A stretch of DNA of 64,000 bases from CAIQQQ01 sp040399685 (lineage in GTDB: Bacteria; Pseudomonadota; Alphaproteobacteria; Acetobacterales; Acetobacteraceae): assembly GCA_040399685.1 (NCBI GenBank), contig JBBART010000012.1, positions 62,001 to 126,000 of the forward strand, written 5' to 3'. Under the pieces are notes generated by a model, which had not been told where the DNA came from, ran no database searches, and saw nothing but the letters and a program-made list of their open reading frames with translations. Of the stretch, positions 8,828 through 16,278 are shown in pieces; position 1 is the stretch's first letter, and every line of letters begins with the position of its first letter. The position numbers and the translations under genes are program-made.

Positions 8828-8994
8828 CATTACCTACGGCACACCTTCGTTAACAAGGTGGCAAGATCGAGCGGCTTTTGCCGACGGTCAGGAAGTTGCT
8901 CGGTCCCGCCAGCGTGGCCACCACGGCGCGCTACGCGCATCGGGGCAATGCCTTTCTGGTCGAGGTGAACGAGCGGATCGGATCGGAGCGCTGA
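8828..8994 (+). pseudogene. Tyrosine recombinase (phage integrase) C-terminal remnant, frameshifted
   Basis: Reading from 8828, one frame gives HYLRHTFVNKVA, the conserved box around the first catalytic Arg and His of tyrosine recombinases. A second frame then gives LPTVRKLLGPASVATTARYAH, which carries the LLGH-like box (His changed to Pro here) and the catalytic Tyr of RYAH, ending in NERIGSER and a TGA at 8992-8994. The two halves are in different frames and no N-terminal part is recognisable, so this is a decayed gene. It marks the left side of an accessory islet containing a GTPase and two toxin-antitoxin modules. Confidence 0.8.
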
Positions 8995-9022
8995 TCTCTT
9001 CCACGATGGGCTGACCGAAGGA

Positions 9023-10168
9023 TCAAGTGTAATTAATGGCACTACTTTTCAGGATACGTTCAACAAGGGTGGTTAAGAACTTTTGGTCCTTCAAGTCTCT
9101 GAGACTCAGCCCTTTCAGGTCAAGTCCGGCGTCTTTGAAAAACTGAAACGCTCGCTTCAGTTCCCCCCTTTCTGTAGGAGTATGGCCGTTCTCGAGAAGC
9201 CACTTCACGGCGGCTAGCATGGCAAACGTAATTGTTACCGCAATCCCAGCGGCTGCAATGTCAAGGACCAGAGTTGGCGGCAGGAACGACTTCGCCCAGA
9301 GGAAGGCCGTGGTGCCAAGCGACTCAGCAGCGAGACTCGGTAGCATGCGCAGCACTGACAACTTATTAAGCACCTCTCCGGTATAAAGGTAGTTAAGAGC
9401 AGTGATCGACACTACTTGTGTCGCTGTTATGTAGGCGGCACTGCCGGGGATGAAAGCTTCAGCGGCTACTGCTACAAGAGATGAGACAATAATTGATATT
9501 GCGTATAAATCTTTGCTTTTGAGATGCCTCGCGAACAGTACGTCTTTTTTTTCTCTTTTGAGAAAGGCGAACAGATGATTGCGCAGTTCGTCGACGCCCC
9601 TTATGTCCATTGGCGCAGACTTCCGCAGCGCTGGGTCATAGCCCTTTGTGCAGGTTTCATAAATTATCTCAACACCAAGCGCGCTTTTCCACTGATCTAC
9701 GACCTCTAACCGAGCGCTATCCTCGAGATCATCCCATTCATCAACTTTGTTTAGTACGACAACGCAATTTTTTGAGTTGGCGCGAAGGGTGTCGAAATTT
9801 GCTCTTTGCGTGGCATCTGCCGACCCTGTGACGACAAATACTCCGAGGTCTATCGCCTTTAAAAACGCCTTCGTCTCCTCGCTGTTTTCTGCTTTCAAAT
9901 CATCGAGGCCCGGGCAGTCTATAATCAAAACATCGTCTTCAAACTTGTAAGGTATGATTTTAGTTGTAACGCCTGAGCGCGGACCGACCTTGGCAATTGG
10001 ATCTTCACGACTGCACAGGAACAGGGCGTTTAAAAGAGAGCTTTTCCCTGCACTAACCTTTCCGACAAGGACAATATTAACGTGCGCATCGAAGTTTGGT
10101 ACCTTCTCTTGATACGCATGATCGAATACTCGATCAAATGTCTGCTTCTCGGTGTCGTCAGTGCTCAT
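9023..10168 (-). CDS. Dynamin-like membrane-associated GTPase
   Basis: The 381-aa protein has a full set of G motifs: G1 GKVSAGKSS at 36-44, the G2 Thr at 68/69, G3 DCPGLDD at 84-90 and G4 NKVD at 140-143. The C-terminal half has two hydrophobic blocks (about residues 222-260 and 285-325) suited to membrane association, followed by a basic helical tail. Such architecture is found in bacterial dynamin-like or IRG-like GTPases. Its specific role is unknown. Base composition is clearly more A/T-rich than the neighbouring genes, and it sits beside an integrase remnant and toxin-antitoxin genes, so it was probably acquired. The start ATG overlaps the stop of a truncated upstream frame (TGATG). Confidence 0.8.
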   Translation of the reverse strand: MSTDDTEKQTFDRVFDHAYQEKVPNFDAHVNIVLVGKVSAGKSSLLNALFLCSREDPIAKVGPRSGVTTKIIPYKFEDDVLIIDCPGLDDLKAENSEETKAFLKAIDLGVFVVTGSADATQRANFDTLRANSKNCVVVLNKVDEWDDLEDSARLEVVDQWKSALGVEIIYETCTKGYDPALRKSAPMDIRGVDELRNHLFAFLKREKKDVLFARHLKSKDLYAISIIVSSLVAVAAEAFIPGSAAYITATQVVSITALNYLYTGEVLNKLSVLRMLPSLAAESLGTTAFLWAKSFLPPTLVLDIAAAGIAVTITFAMLAAVKWLLENGHTPTERGELKRAFQFFKDAGLDLKGLSLRDLKDQKFLTTLVERILKSSAINYT

Positions 10169-10314
10169 CAGTACCCCAGCCGGTTATAGTGGTCCACAGC
10201 GCTGTACAGATTTTTAATTGCATACGAAACGATGTCAATGTTTAACCGCTCTCGTCCTCCAGGAATGGTAAGTAAGTCCCAGTCCGAGCCGTTCGCAGAG
10301 GCCGATCGGAACGG
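10168..10314 (-). pseudogene. 3' remnant of a gene formerly coupled to the GTPase gene
   Basis: Upstream of the GTPase on the same strand, 48 sense codons run from an in-frame TAA at 10315-10317 to a TGA that shares one base with the GTPase ATG. The peptide ends in IVSYAIKNLYSAVDHYNRLGY, which reads like real coding sequence with mixed polar and hydrophobic residues. There is no ATG, GTG or TTG near its left end, so it looks like the tail of a lost partner gene. The rest of the gap (10318-10549) holds no recognisable gene. No family assignment is possible. Confidence 0.5.
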
Positions 10315-10549
10315 TTAAAATGGGCGGCAACTCTCGGGATCGTCGCGATCGGCGCTGAATGGCTTGGATGGGCGCAATTCACCTATCGGCGGGCTGGATT
10401 TTGGATATTTTTTTGCCCAAAAAACGTTGTGGCTGGAATTAGGGACGGTTGCGGAGTCCACCCAGCCTATGCCCATTTGGTGGTCGACAAGTCACACGGC
10501 GCGCGAGCTTCGAATTGACCTCGGCCAAGAAATTCCTCACCGTCCACCA

Positions 10550-10756
10550 ATGATCACAAGTAAGATCACCGCCGAAGGCCAAACCACCATTCCGCAATCG
10601 GTGCGCATGGCTCTCGGCGTGCGCCTCGGTGACGAGTTGGTGTATGTGATTAAAGACGGTCGCGTTCTGCTCAACCGCAAGATCGACACGCCCGTCACCG
10701 ACGACCCGTTCGCGGCCTTCGTGGAATGGGGCAGTGCGGCCTATGCCGATGTCTGA
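10550..10756 (+). CDS. AbrB/MazE-family antitoxin
   Basis: The 68-aa swapped-hairpin AbrB-type protein has the pattern TSKITAEGQTTIPQSVRMALG followed by GDELVYVIKDGRVLL, the canonical beta-strand DNA-binding fold. In such modules it binds and neutralises the toxin and represses its own operon. The C-terminal tail (FAAFVEWGSAAYADV) would be the toxin-binding segment. The start ATG 10550 is the one that begins the AbrB domain. Its stop overlaps the next start by 8 nt, as expected for an antitoxin-toxin pair. Confidence 0.85.
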   Translation: MITSKITAEGQTTIPQSVRMALGVRLGDELVYVIKDGRVLLNRKIDTPVTDDPFAAFVEWGSAAYADV

Positions 10757-11078
10757 CATGTGGGACGTTGTTCGAGTCCCCTTCCCATATACCAACCAGT
10801 CCGTGCACCAGCACCGCCCCGCTCTCGTCGTGGGTCGCCAGAACGCGCCCGGATCGCCGGACCTGTTGTGGGTGCTCATGATCGCCAGCGCGCAGCATCG
10901 GCGCTGGACCGGGGACGTGGAGATTTCTGACCTCGCCGCCGCCGGTCTTCCGGCCGCGTCCATCGTGCGCACCGCCAAGATCGCCACGATCGTGGCCAGT
11001 GCCGCCGAGCGGAAAGGCGCGTTGCCGCCGCAGGATCGCGCGGCGATCAGCGCGAGCCTTGCTGCGATTCTTCGTTAG
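10749..11078 (+). CDS. PemK/MazF-family endoribonuclease toxin
   Basis: The 109-aa product has the family's N-terminal pattern WDVVRVPFPYTN, then HRPALVV, and later VRTAKIATI, matching the SH3-like PemK/MazF fold that cleaves mRNA. ATG 10749 was chosen because it lies inside the 3' end of the antitoxin gene with an 8-nt overlap and begins just before the domain. Together with the AbrB-type gene it forms a complete type II toxin-antitoxin operon. Confidence 0.85.
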   Translation: MSDMWDVVRVPFPYTNQSVHQHRPALVVGRQNAPGSPDLLWVLMIASAQHRRWTGDVEISDLAAAGLPAASIVRTAKIATIVASAAERKGALPPQDRAAISASLAAILR

Positions 11079-11154
11079 CAAATGGGCGAAAGGCGACGCT
11101 CCGCCTCGATCAGTGCAGACGAATTCCATTGCGCAAAATAATGCGCATAAATTC

Positions 11155-11204
11155 TTGACTCGCACCCTCTCAATGCGCAATATTTTACGCATTGAGAGGG
11201 TGCG
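11155..11204 (+). promoter_or_regulatory. hicAB promoter with a perfect 17-bp inverted repeat
   Basis: A -35-like TTGACT (11155-11160) is followed after 17 nt by CAATAT (11178-11183). The 17-nt spacer is itself arm 1 of a perfect inverted repeat: CGCACCCTCTCAATGCG at 11161-11177 and its exact complement at 11188-11204, with a 10-nt A/T-rich centre. Arm 2 contains the GAGGG ribosome-binding site of hicA, which starts at 11208. It is probably the HicB/HicAB operator. If transcribed from upstream, the same repeat would fold into an RNA hairpin hiding the ribosome-binding site. Confidence 0.75.
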
Positions 11205-11207
11205 AGC

Positions 11208-11399
11208 ATGCCGGTTATCGAAACCAACACCCGCAAGATCGTCACCCACTTGAAGGCGGATGGTTGGGTTGAGATTGCTGGCAGCAAGCACGATAAATTC
11301 GAACATCCCGACCGATCTGAAGCGATGATCGTGCCGCGGCACAAAGAGCTTTCACCGGGCGTTGCGCGCTCGATAGCCAAACTCGCAGGCTGGATTTAG
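11208..11399 (+). CDS. hicA: HicA-family mRNA interferase toxin
   Basis: The 63-aa double-stranded RNA-binding-like toxin has the HicA pattern: a helix ending in LKADGWVEIAGSKHDKFEHP with the active-site His in GSKHDKF, then VPRHKELSPGVARSIAKLAGW. It would cleave mRNA when free of HicB. The gene follows the palindromic operator and precedes hicB, so toxin first and antitoxin second as usual for hicAB. Confidence 0.93.
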   Translation: MPVIETNTRKIVTHLKADGWVEIAGSKHDKFEHPDRSEAMIVPRHKELSPGVARSIAKLAGWI

Positions 11400-11408
11400 G
11401 GGGTGAAA

Positions 11409-11813
11409 ATGGCGCATTTTGTGGGCGTTATCGACGGCGCGGGTGATGTTTGGGGCGTTCGCGTTCCCGATCTGCCGGGGTGCCATGGTGGCGGCGATAC
11501 GATGGATGCCGCAATTGCAGACGTTATTTCCGCTGCGCGGGAATGGGCGGAACACCGCCGCGCGAAGGGGTTGGCTATACCCACCGCCACGTCCATCGCG
11601 GATCTGATCGCAGCCGGTGCAATCGATGTGGCGGCAGGTGAAGCCACCGTTATGATCCCATTGCTGTTGGACAGCGGCAGGTCAGTGCGGGCAAACCTTT
11701 CATTCGATGCGGGATTGCTGGATGCCATTGATGATGCTGCGAAGCTGCGCGGCCTCACCCGATCGGCGTTTATTGCGTCAGCCGCCCGCGAGAAGATCAG
11801 CGCCGAAGCATGA
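11409..11813 (+). CDS. hicB: HicB-family antitoxin
   Basis: The 134-aa antitoxin has an N-terminal partial RNase-H-like domain (HFVGVIDGAG, WGVRVPDLPGC, GGDTMDAAI) that binds HicA. Its C-terminal ribbon-helix-helix segment (NLSFDAGLLDAIDDAAKLRG then LTRSAFIASAA) would bind the operator upstream of hicA. ATG 11409 follows GGGGG with a 5-nt gap; GTG 11403 in the same frame is an alternative start. It lies 9 nt after hicA. Confidence 0.93.
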   Translation: MAHFVGVIDGAGDVWGVRVPDLPGCHGGGDTMDAAIADVISAAREWAEHRRAKGLAIPTATSIADLIAAGAIDVAAGEATVMIPLLLDSGRSVRANLSFDAGLLDAIDDAAKLRGLTRSAFIASAAREKISAEA

Positions 11814-11859
11814 AACGACATGAAGGCGTTTCTAAATCAAACAACTAAAAGTAATAGGT

Positions 11860-11990
11860 AAGAGTTCTTTTTTGAAAAAAAGAACCAAAAAACTTCAGTC
11901 ATTCAGGTGTGTGTCGCTGCATTGGCCACGCCATACACTTGAATGGTTGAAAGTCTTTTTGCTTCTTTTTCTTCAGAAAAAGAAGGCCTT
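11860..11990 (+). repeat. Structured intergenic repeat, copy 2
   Basis: It lies between convergent hicB and the LhgO-like gene. The first hairpin is GTTCTTTTTT...AAAAAAGAAC at 11864-11885. The core stem is CATTCAGGTGTGTG at 11900-11913 against CATACACTTGAATG at 11932-11945, 14 bp of which two are G-U pairs if the plus strand is transcribed. The last hairpin is CTTCTTTTTCTTCAGAAAAAGAAG at 11962-11985, a 24-mer given here by its arms CTTCTTTTTCT and AGAAAAAGAAG. The outer hairpins and inner flanks match copy 1 (3946-4080, reversed) almost base for base; the core does not. Confidence 0.85.
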
Positions 11991-11998
11991 CCCCTTCT

Positions 11999-13099
11999 CT
12001 ACCCCACCGCCTCCGCCACCAGATCCGCCAACGCAATCGCCGAGGTCAGCCCCGGGCTTTCAATCCCGAACAGGTTCACCAGCCCGCTCACCCCGTGCAC
12101 CGCCGGCGGCTGCACCACGAAATCCATCGCAGGCGCCCCCTTGGCCGACAGCTTCGGCCGAATGCCGGCATAGCCAGGCTGCAACGCGCCATCTTTCAGC
12201 CCCGGCCAATACCGGCGCACGGCGTCGTAGAACCCATCGGCGCGGCTGGGGTCCACGGTGTAGTCCAGCGTGTCCACCCACTCCACATCCGGCCCGAACC
12301 TGGCCTGTCCGCCGAGGTCGATGGTCAGATGCACGCCCAGCCCGCCGGCCACCGGCACCGGATAGATCAGGCGCGAGAACGGGGAGGCGCCGGTGAGGGT
12401 GAAGTAGCAGCCTTTGCCGTAATACTGCGTCGGCACCAACTGGGTTGGCATGCCGGCGAGGGAGCGGGCCAGTTCGGTGGCGTGCAGCCCGGCGCTGTTG
12501 ATCAGCAACTTGCAGCGCAGATGCATGGGGTCGGCCCCGCCGACTTCGATTTCCACGCCGTCCTCAAGGGTGCGGCCGCGCAGGATGGGGCTGTGGAAGA
12601 CGAACATCGCGCCATGCGCCTCGGCGTCGCCTTGCAGGGCGAGCATGTAGCCGTGGCTGTCCAGAATGCCGGTCTCGGGGGACAGCAGGGCGGAGGTGCA
12701 CACCAGGTTCGGCTCCAGCGCGCGGGCCTTGGCTGCGGTCAGCACGCGCATGCCCTCCACGCCGTTGGCTTCGGCGCGGGCCTGGATGCCGGCGAGTTTG
12801 GCGTCTTCCTCGGGGGAGGTGGCCACGATCAGCTTGCCGGATTTGCGATAGTCCACGCCGTGTTCATCGCAGAACGCATAAAGCTGCCGGCGCCCGGCCA
12901 CGCAGAGGCGGGCCATCAGGCTGTCCTTGGCGTAATAGATGCCGGCGTGAATCACCTCGCTGTTGCGGGATGACACGCCGGTGCCGATGCCCTCGGCGGC
13001 ATCCAGCACAATCACCTCGCGCCCGGCGCGTGCCAGGGCGCGGGCCACGGCAATGCCGACAACACCGGCGCCTGCCACCACAACGTCCACCGATTCCAT
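11999..13099 (-). CDS. lhgO: FAD-dependent oxidoreductase, L-2-hydroxyglutarate oxidase-like
   Basis: DAO-type flavoprotein of 366 aa. The FAD-binding motif VAGAGVVGIAVA is at the N-terminus, followed by SSRNSEVIHAGIYY, the segment typical of LhgO/L2HGDH. It later has LINSAGLHATELAR and the C-terminal FGIESPGLTSAIALADLVAE closing the FAD site. It would oxidise L-2-hydroxyglutarate or a similar 2-hydroxyacid and pass electrons to the membrane. ATG 13099 with GGGGA upstream is preferred over ATG 13123. It diverges from the solute-binding protein gene across a 56-nt gap. Confidence 0.8.
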   Translation of the reverse strand: MESVDVVVAGAGVVGIAVARALARAGREVIVLDAAEGIGTGVSSRNSEVIHAGIYYAKDSLMARLCVAGRRQLYAFCDEHGVDYRKSGKLIVATSPEEDAKLAGIQARAEANGVEGMRVLTAAKARALEPNLVCTSALLSPETGILDSHGYMLALQGDAEAHGAMFVFHSPILRGRTLEDGVEIEVGGADPMHLRCKLLINSAGLHATELARSLAGMPTQLVPTQYYGKGCYFTLTGASPFSRLIYPVPVAGGLGVHLTIDLGGQARFGPDVEWVDTLDYTVDPSRADGFYDAVRRYWPGLKDGALQPGYAGIRPKLSAKGAPAMDFVVQPPAVHGVSGLVNLFGIESPGLTSAIALADLVAEAVG

Positions 13100-13155
13100 C
13101 GCATTTCCCCAATTTGTCTGCATAGTGGCACTGCACGATGACGAAGGAAAACCCG

Positions 13156-14730
13156 ATGCAGCGCCGCCATTTCCTCACCGCCGCCGCCGCCGGCCTTGCG
13201 GCCCCGTCCATTGCGCGTGCGCAGGGCAGTCGGGTGCTGCGTTTTGTCCCGGATGCCGATCTGGCGCTGCTCGACCCTACGTGGGTGACGGCCTACCAAA
13301 CCCGTGATCACGGCTTCATGGTGTATGATACACTGTTCGGCCAGGACCAGAATTACACAGCCAAGCCGCAGATGCTGGATGGCTATGCGGTGGAGAACAA
13401 CGGCCTGCTCTGGCGCCTGGTGCTGCGCGACGGGTTGGTGTTTCACGATGGCGAACGGGTGCTGGCGCGGGATGCCGCCGCGTCCATCCGTCGGTGGGCG
13501 AGGCGGGATGTGTTCGGCCAGGCGCTGGCCGTGGCGATTGACGAGATCAGCGCGCCGGATGACCGCACCATCGTCATCCGCCTGAAAACCCCGTTTCCGC
13601 TGCTGCCGGATGCGCTGGCGAAAACCTCGCCGATGATGTGCGGCATCATGCCCGCCCGCATTGCCGAGGCGGACCCGACAAAGCCCATCACCGACCCCAC
13701 CGGCAGCGGCCCGTTTGTGTATGTGGCCGATGAGCGGATTGCCGGGGCGCGGGTGGTCTACAAGAAGTTCGACAAATATGTGCCGCGCCAGGGCGTGGCC
13801 GAGCGCACGTCCGGCCCCAAGATCGTGCATTTCGACCGGGTGGAATGGACCATCCTGCAAGACCCCGCCACGTCCTCGGCGGCGTTGCAGCGGGGCGAGG
13901 TGGATTGGCTTTATACGCCGCAGGCCGATCTGCTGCCGTTGCTGAAGCGGGCGAAGGGGGTTGCCACCCGCGTGGTGGTGCCCACCGGCACCATCGCCAC
14001 CATGCGGTTCAATCACACGCAGGCGCCGTTCAACAACCCGGCCCTGCGCCGCGCCATTTTCGGGGCCATCACGCAGAGCGATTACATGATCGCGGTGAAC
14101 GGAGACGATCGCAGTCGCTGGAATGACGGCGTGGGGTATTTCTGCCCGAACACCCCGATGGCGAGCAGCGCCGGCATGGAGGCGCTGACCGGGCCGCGCG
14201 ATTTCGACAAGGTGAAGCGCGACATCGAAGCCGCCGGCTACAAGGGCGAGCGCGTGCTGCTGATGGCGCCGCAGGACATCGCCAGCGTGAAGGCGTTGGC
14301 CGAGGTGAGCGCGGATGTTCTCAAGCGCATCGGCCTGAACCTGGAAGTGGCGTCGATGGACTGGGCCAGTTCGCTGAGCCGTCGCTTCAAGAGCGGCACG
14401 CCGGAGGAAGGCGGCTGGAGCATCTTCCAGACCTCATGGGCCGGCACCGACCACATCAACCCGGCCGGCCATGTGTTCCTGCGCGGCAACGGGAAAGACG
14501 CCGCTCCCGGCTGGCCCGCCAGCCCGCGGATCGAGGAACTGCGCGCCACCTGGCTGCAAACCGAGGGGGTGGACGCCCAGCGCAAGATTGCCGAGCAGAT
14601 CCAGCTTCAGGCGTTTCAGGACGTGCCGTATATCCCACTCGGCCAGACCATCACCACCACGGCCTATCGGGCGGACCTGACCGGCATGCTCGATGGGTTG
14701 CCGCTGTTCTGGAACATCAGGCGCGGCTGA
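13156..14730 (+). CDS. ABC transporter substrate-binding protein, family 5 (peptide/opine type)
   Basis: Periplasmic binding protein of 524 aa. The N-terminus has QRRHFLTAAAAGLAAPSIARA, a Tat-like signal with a twin arginine and a cleavage site near ARA-QG. The mature part fits SBP family 5 (DppA/OppA-like), with SGPFVY, ETLxxx-free lobes, and NPALRRAIFGAITQSDYM near residue 300. No permease or ATPase genes are adjacent, so it is an orphan receptor whose partners lie elsewhere. ATG 13156 has AAGGAAAA just upstream; ATG 13138 would extend it by six residues. It is convergent with the next gene, with 2 nt between stops. Confidence 0.87.
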   Translation: MQRRHFLTAAAAGLAAPSIARAQGSRVLRFVPDADLALLDPTWVTAYQTRDHGFMVYDTLFGQDQNYTAKPQMLDGYAVENNGLLWRLVLRDGLVFHDGERVLARDAAASIRRWARRDVFGQALAVAIDEISAPDDRTIVIRLKTPFPLLPDALAKTSPMMCGIMPARIAEADPTKPITDPTGSGPFVYVADERIAGARVVYKKFDKYVPRQGVAERTSGPKIVHFDRVEWTILQDPATSSAALQRGEVDWLYTPQADLLPLLKRAKGVATRVVVPTGTIATMRFNHTQAPFNNPALRRAIFGAITQSDYMIAVNGDDRSRWNDGVGYFCPNTPMASSAGMEALTGPRDFDKVKRDIEAAGYKGERVLLMAPQDIASVKALAEVSADVLKRIGLNLEVASMDWASSLSRRFKSGTPEEGGWSIFQTSWAGTDHINPAGHVFLRGNGKDAAPGWPASPRIEELRATWLQTEGVDAQRKIAEQIQLQAFQDVPYIPLGQTITTTAYRADLTGMLDGLPLFWNIRRG

Positions 14731-14732
14731 GA

Positions 14733-15104
14733 TTAGCTCAGCAACACGCCCGGTGGCCGCCCGCCGGTGGTGCCAGTGGTGGACAGCGCTTCCCCCACGT
14801 CTTTCGCGCTTTGTGCGGGAAGCTGGAAGCTCATCCACAGGCCGCCGGCGAGTTGGAGCATCAGGATCGGCTCCATGTTGACGTTGGACACGCCGGTTTT
14901 CCACGCCGTCACCGGCAGATGCGCATCCGTCACATGCGTGCCGGCGGGCGGCGGCTCGGTGGCGCTGCTGGCGAGGGCAGCTGCTACCAAGGCGCGACCG
15001 AAGATGGCCGCGGCTTCAGCGGGCAGCGGCCACACGATGTCGCCGTAGCGCACGATCACTGTGCCGCCCGCACCGATCTCAACAGACATGGGGGTTGCGG
15101 TCAT
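14733..15104 (-). CDS. Hypothetical protein downstream of folD
   Basis: A 123-aa protein of unknown family. It has no signal peptide or transmembrane segment. The middle is rich in Ala, and the C-terminal half carries a hydrophobic strand (MEPILMLQLAGGLWMSFQLP). The start ATG 15104 overlaps the folD stop (ATGA), so it is the last gene of the yggT-DUF167-folD operon and is probably translationally coupled. In-frame ATG 15089 is a possible alternative start. The compact overlap and matching codon use argue that it is a real gene. Confidence 0.65.
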   Translation of the reverse strand: MTATPMSVEIGAGGTVIVRYGDIVWPLPAEAAAIFGRALVAAALASSATEPPPAGTHVTDAHLPVTAWKTGVSNVNMEPILMLQLAGGLWMSFQLPAQSAKDVGEALSTTGTTGGRPPGVLLS

Positions 15105-15952
15105 GCGGCCGTCCCCCGGCGGCGCAAGGCCGCTGTGAGGGTGTTTTCCAGCAGGCAGGCAATGGTCATCGGGCCAACGCCGCCAGGAACGGGCGTGATG
15201 GCACGAGCGATCTTGGCACATTCGTCGAACGCCACGTCGCCCACCAGACGGCCATCGGCCAGCCGGTTGATGCCGACATCGATCACCACGGCACCGGGGG
15301 CGATCCAGTCGGCGCGCACCATTTCCGGGCGGCCGACGGCGGCCACCAGCACATCGGCGCGGCGGCATTCGGCTTCCAGGTTGCGGGTGCGCGAATGGGC
15401 GATGGTGACGGTGGCATCGGCCGCCAGCAGCAGCGCCGCCACCGGCTTGCCCACCAGCACCGAGCGGCCCAGCACCACAGCGCGGGCACCGCTGAGGCTG
15501 ATGCCGGCATGGCCCAGCAGCTTCATCACGCCCAGCGGCGTGCAGGGCACCAACGCCGCCTGACCGGCCACCAGAAGGCCGGCATTGGTGGGCGTGAGGC
15601 CGTCGACGTCCTTGGCCGGGTCGATGGCGAGGATGATGGCGGCGCTGTCGAGGCCCTTTGGCAACGGCAACTGCACCAGAATGCCGTCGATCTCGGGGTC
15701 GACGTTCAGCGCCTCCACCACTTTCAGCAGATCGGCCTGCGATGTGTCGGCGGGCAGACGGATGGTGCGGGCGGCGATGCCAACGGCCTGGGCCGCGCGG
15801 TCCTTGTTGCGGACATAGACAGCGCTGGCCGGATCGTCACCCACCAGCACCACGGCCAGGCCGGGGCGGAAATCGAGGGTGGCGATGCGCTCGCCCAGGG
15901 CGGTGCGCAGGCCGGCGGCCACGGCGCGGCCATCAATGATCATTGCGGTCAT
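15101..15952 (-). CDS. folD: Methylenetetrahydrofolate dehydrogenase / cyclohydrolase
   Basis: Bifunctional enzyme that interconverts 5,10-methylene-THF and 10-formyl-THF in one-carbon metabolism. The product is 283 aa, the normal length. The catalytic Lys50 lies in YVRNKDRAA with Tyr46 preceding it. The family motif DGILVQLPLP follows, and the C-terminal PGGVGPMTIA signature closes the NADP site. It overlaps the DUF167 gene upstream and the hypothetical gene downstream by 4 nt each. 10-formyl-THF supplies PurH, encoded at 21608-23182. Confidence 0.97.
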   Translation of the reverse strand: MTAMIIDGRAVAAGLRTALGERIATLDFRPGLAVVLVGDDPASAVYVRNKDRAAQAVGIAARTIRLPADTSQADLLKVVEALNVDPEIDGILVQLPLPKGLDSAAIILAIDPAKDVDGLTPTNAGLLVAGQAALVPCTPLGVMKLLGHAGISLSGARAVVLGRSVLVGKPVAALLLAADATVTIAHSRTRNLEAECRRADVLVAAVGRPEMVRADWIAPGAVVIDVGINRLADGRLVGDVAFDECAKIARAITPVPGGVGPMTIACLLENTLTAALRRRGTAA

Positions 15953-16278
15953 GTTGGGCTTTCAGAAAATTCGGATGAGATTAGGACCAGCTTCGCGCCC
16001 AGCAGCGCGGGGTCGCCGGTGACGCGCAGCAGTTTTTGGCGGCTGCTGGCGCCTTGGATGACCGCAACGGTGCTGACGGCTACACCCAAAGCCGTGGCCA
16101 GCGTGGCGCAGACGGCGTCGTTCGCACGGCCGCCTTCGGGAGCTGCGGTCACGCCAATGCGCAGCCGCCAGCCGTCGATGTCCGGCGCCAGGCCCATCAA
16201 TCCGGGCCGGCGCGATTTCGGCATCGCCTTGACTGCCACGCTGACGCTCACGGCATCGGCGCGCCAGAATAGGGACAC
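15949..16278 (-). CDS. DUF167 (YggU) family protein
   Basis: Small 109-aa alpha/beta protein of the YggU/DUF167 family, whose function is not established. The family core is visible as LRIGVTAAPEGGRANDA, followed by GVAVSTVAVIQGASSRQKLLRV. GTG 16278 shares one base with the yggT stop codon, and its own stop overlaps the folD start by 4 nt. The pairing of a YggT protein with a YggU protein is a widely seen gene neighbourhood. The open frame extends further upstream inside yggT, but that part lacks family similarity. Confidence 0.85.
   Translation of the reverse strand: MSLFWRADAVSVSVAVKAMPKSRRPGLMGLAPDIDGWRLRIGVTAAPEGGRANDAVCATLATALGVAVSTVAVIQGASSRQKLLRVTGDPALLGAKLVLISSEFSESPT

Noticed and set aside
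8640..10388. TCACCTATCG present at 8640-8649 and 10379-10388 as a possible direct-repeat attachment site
   Set aside because: A 10-bp match between two gaps of several hundred bases can occur by chance, and the flanking bases differ.
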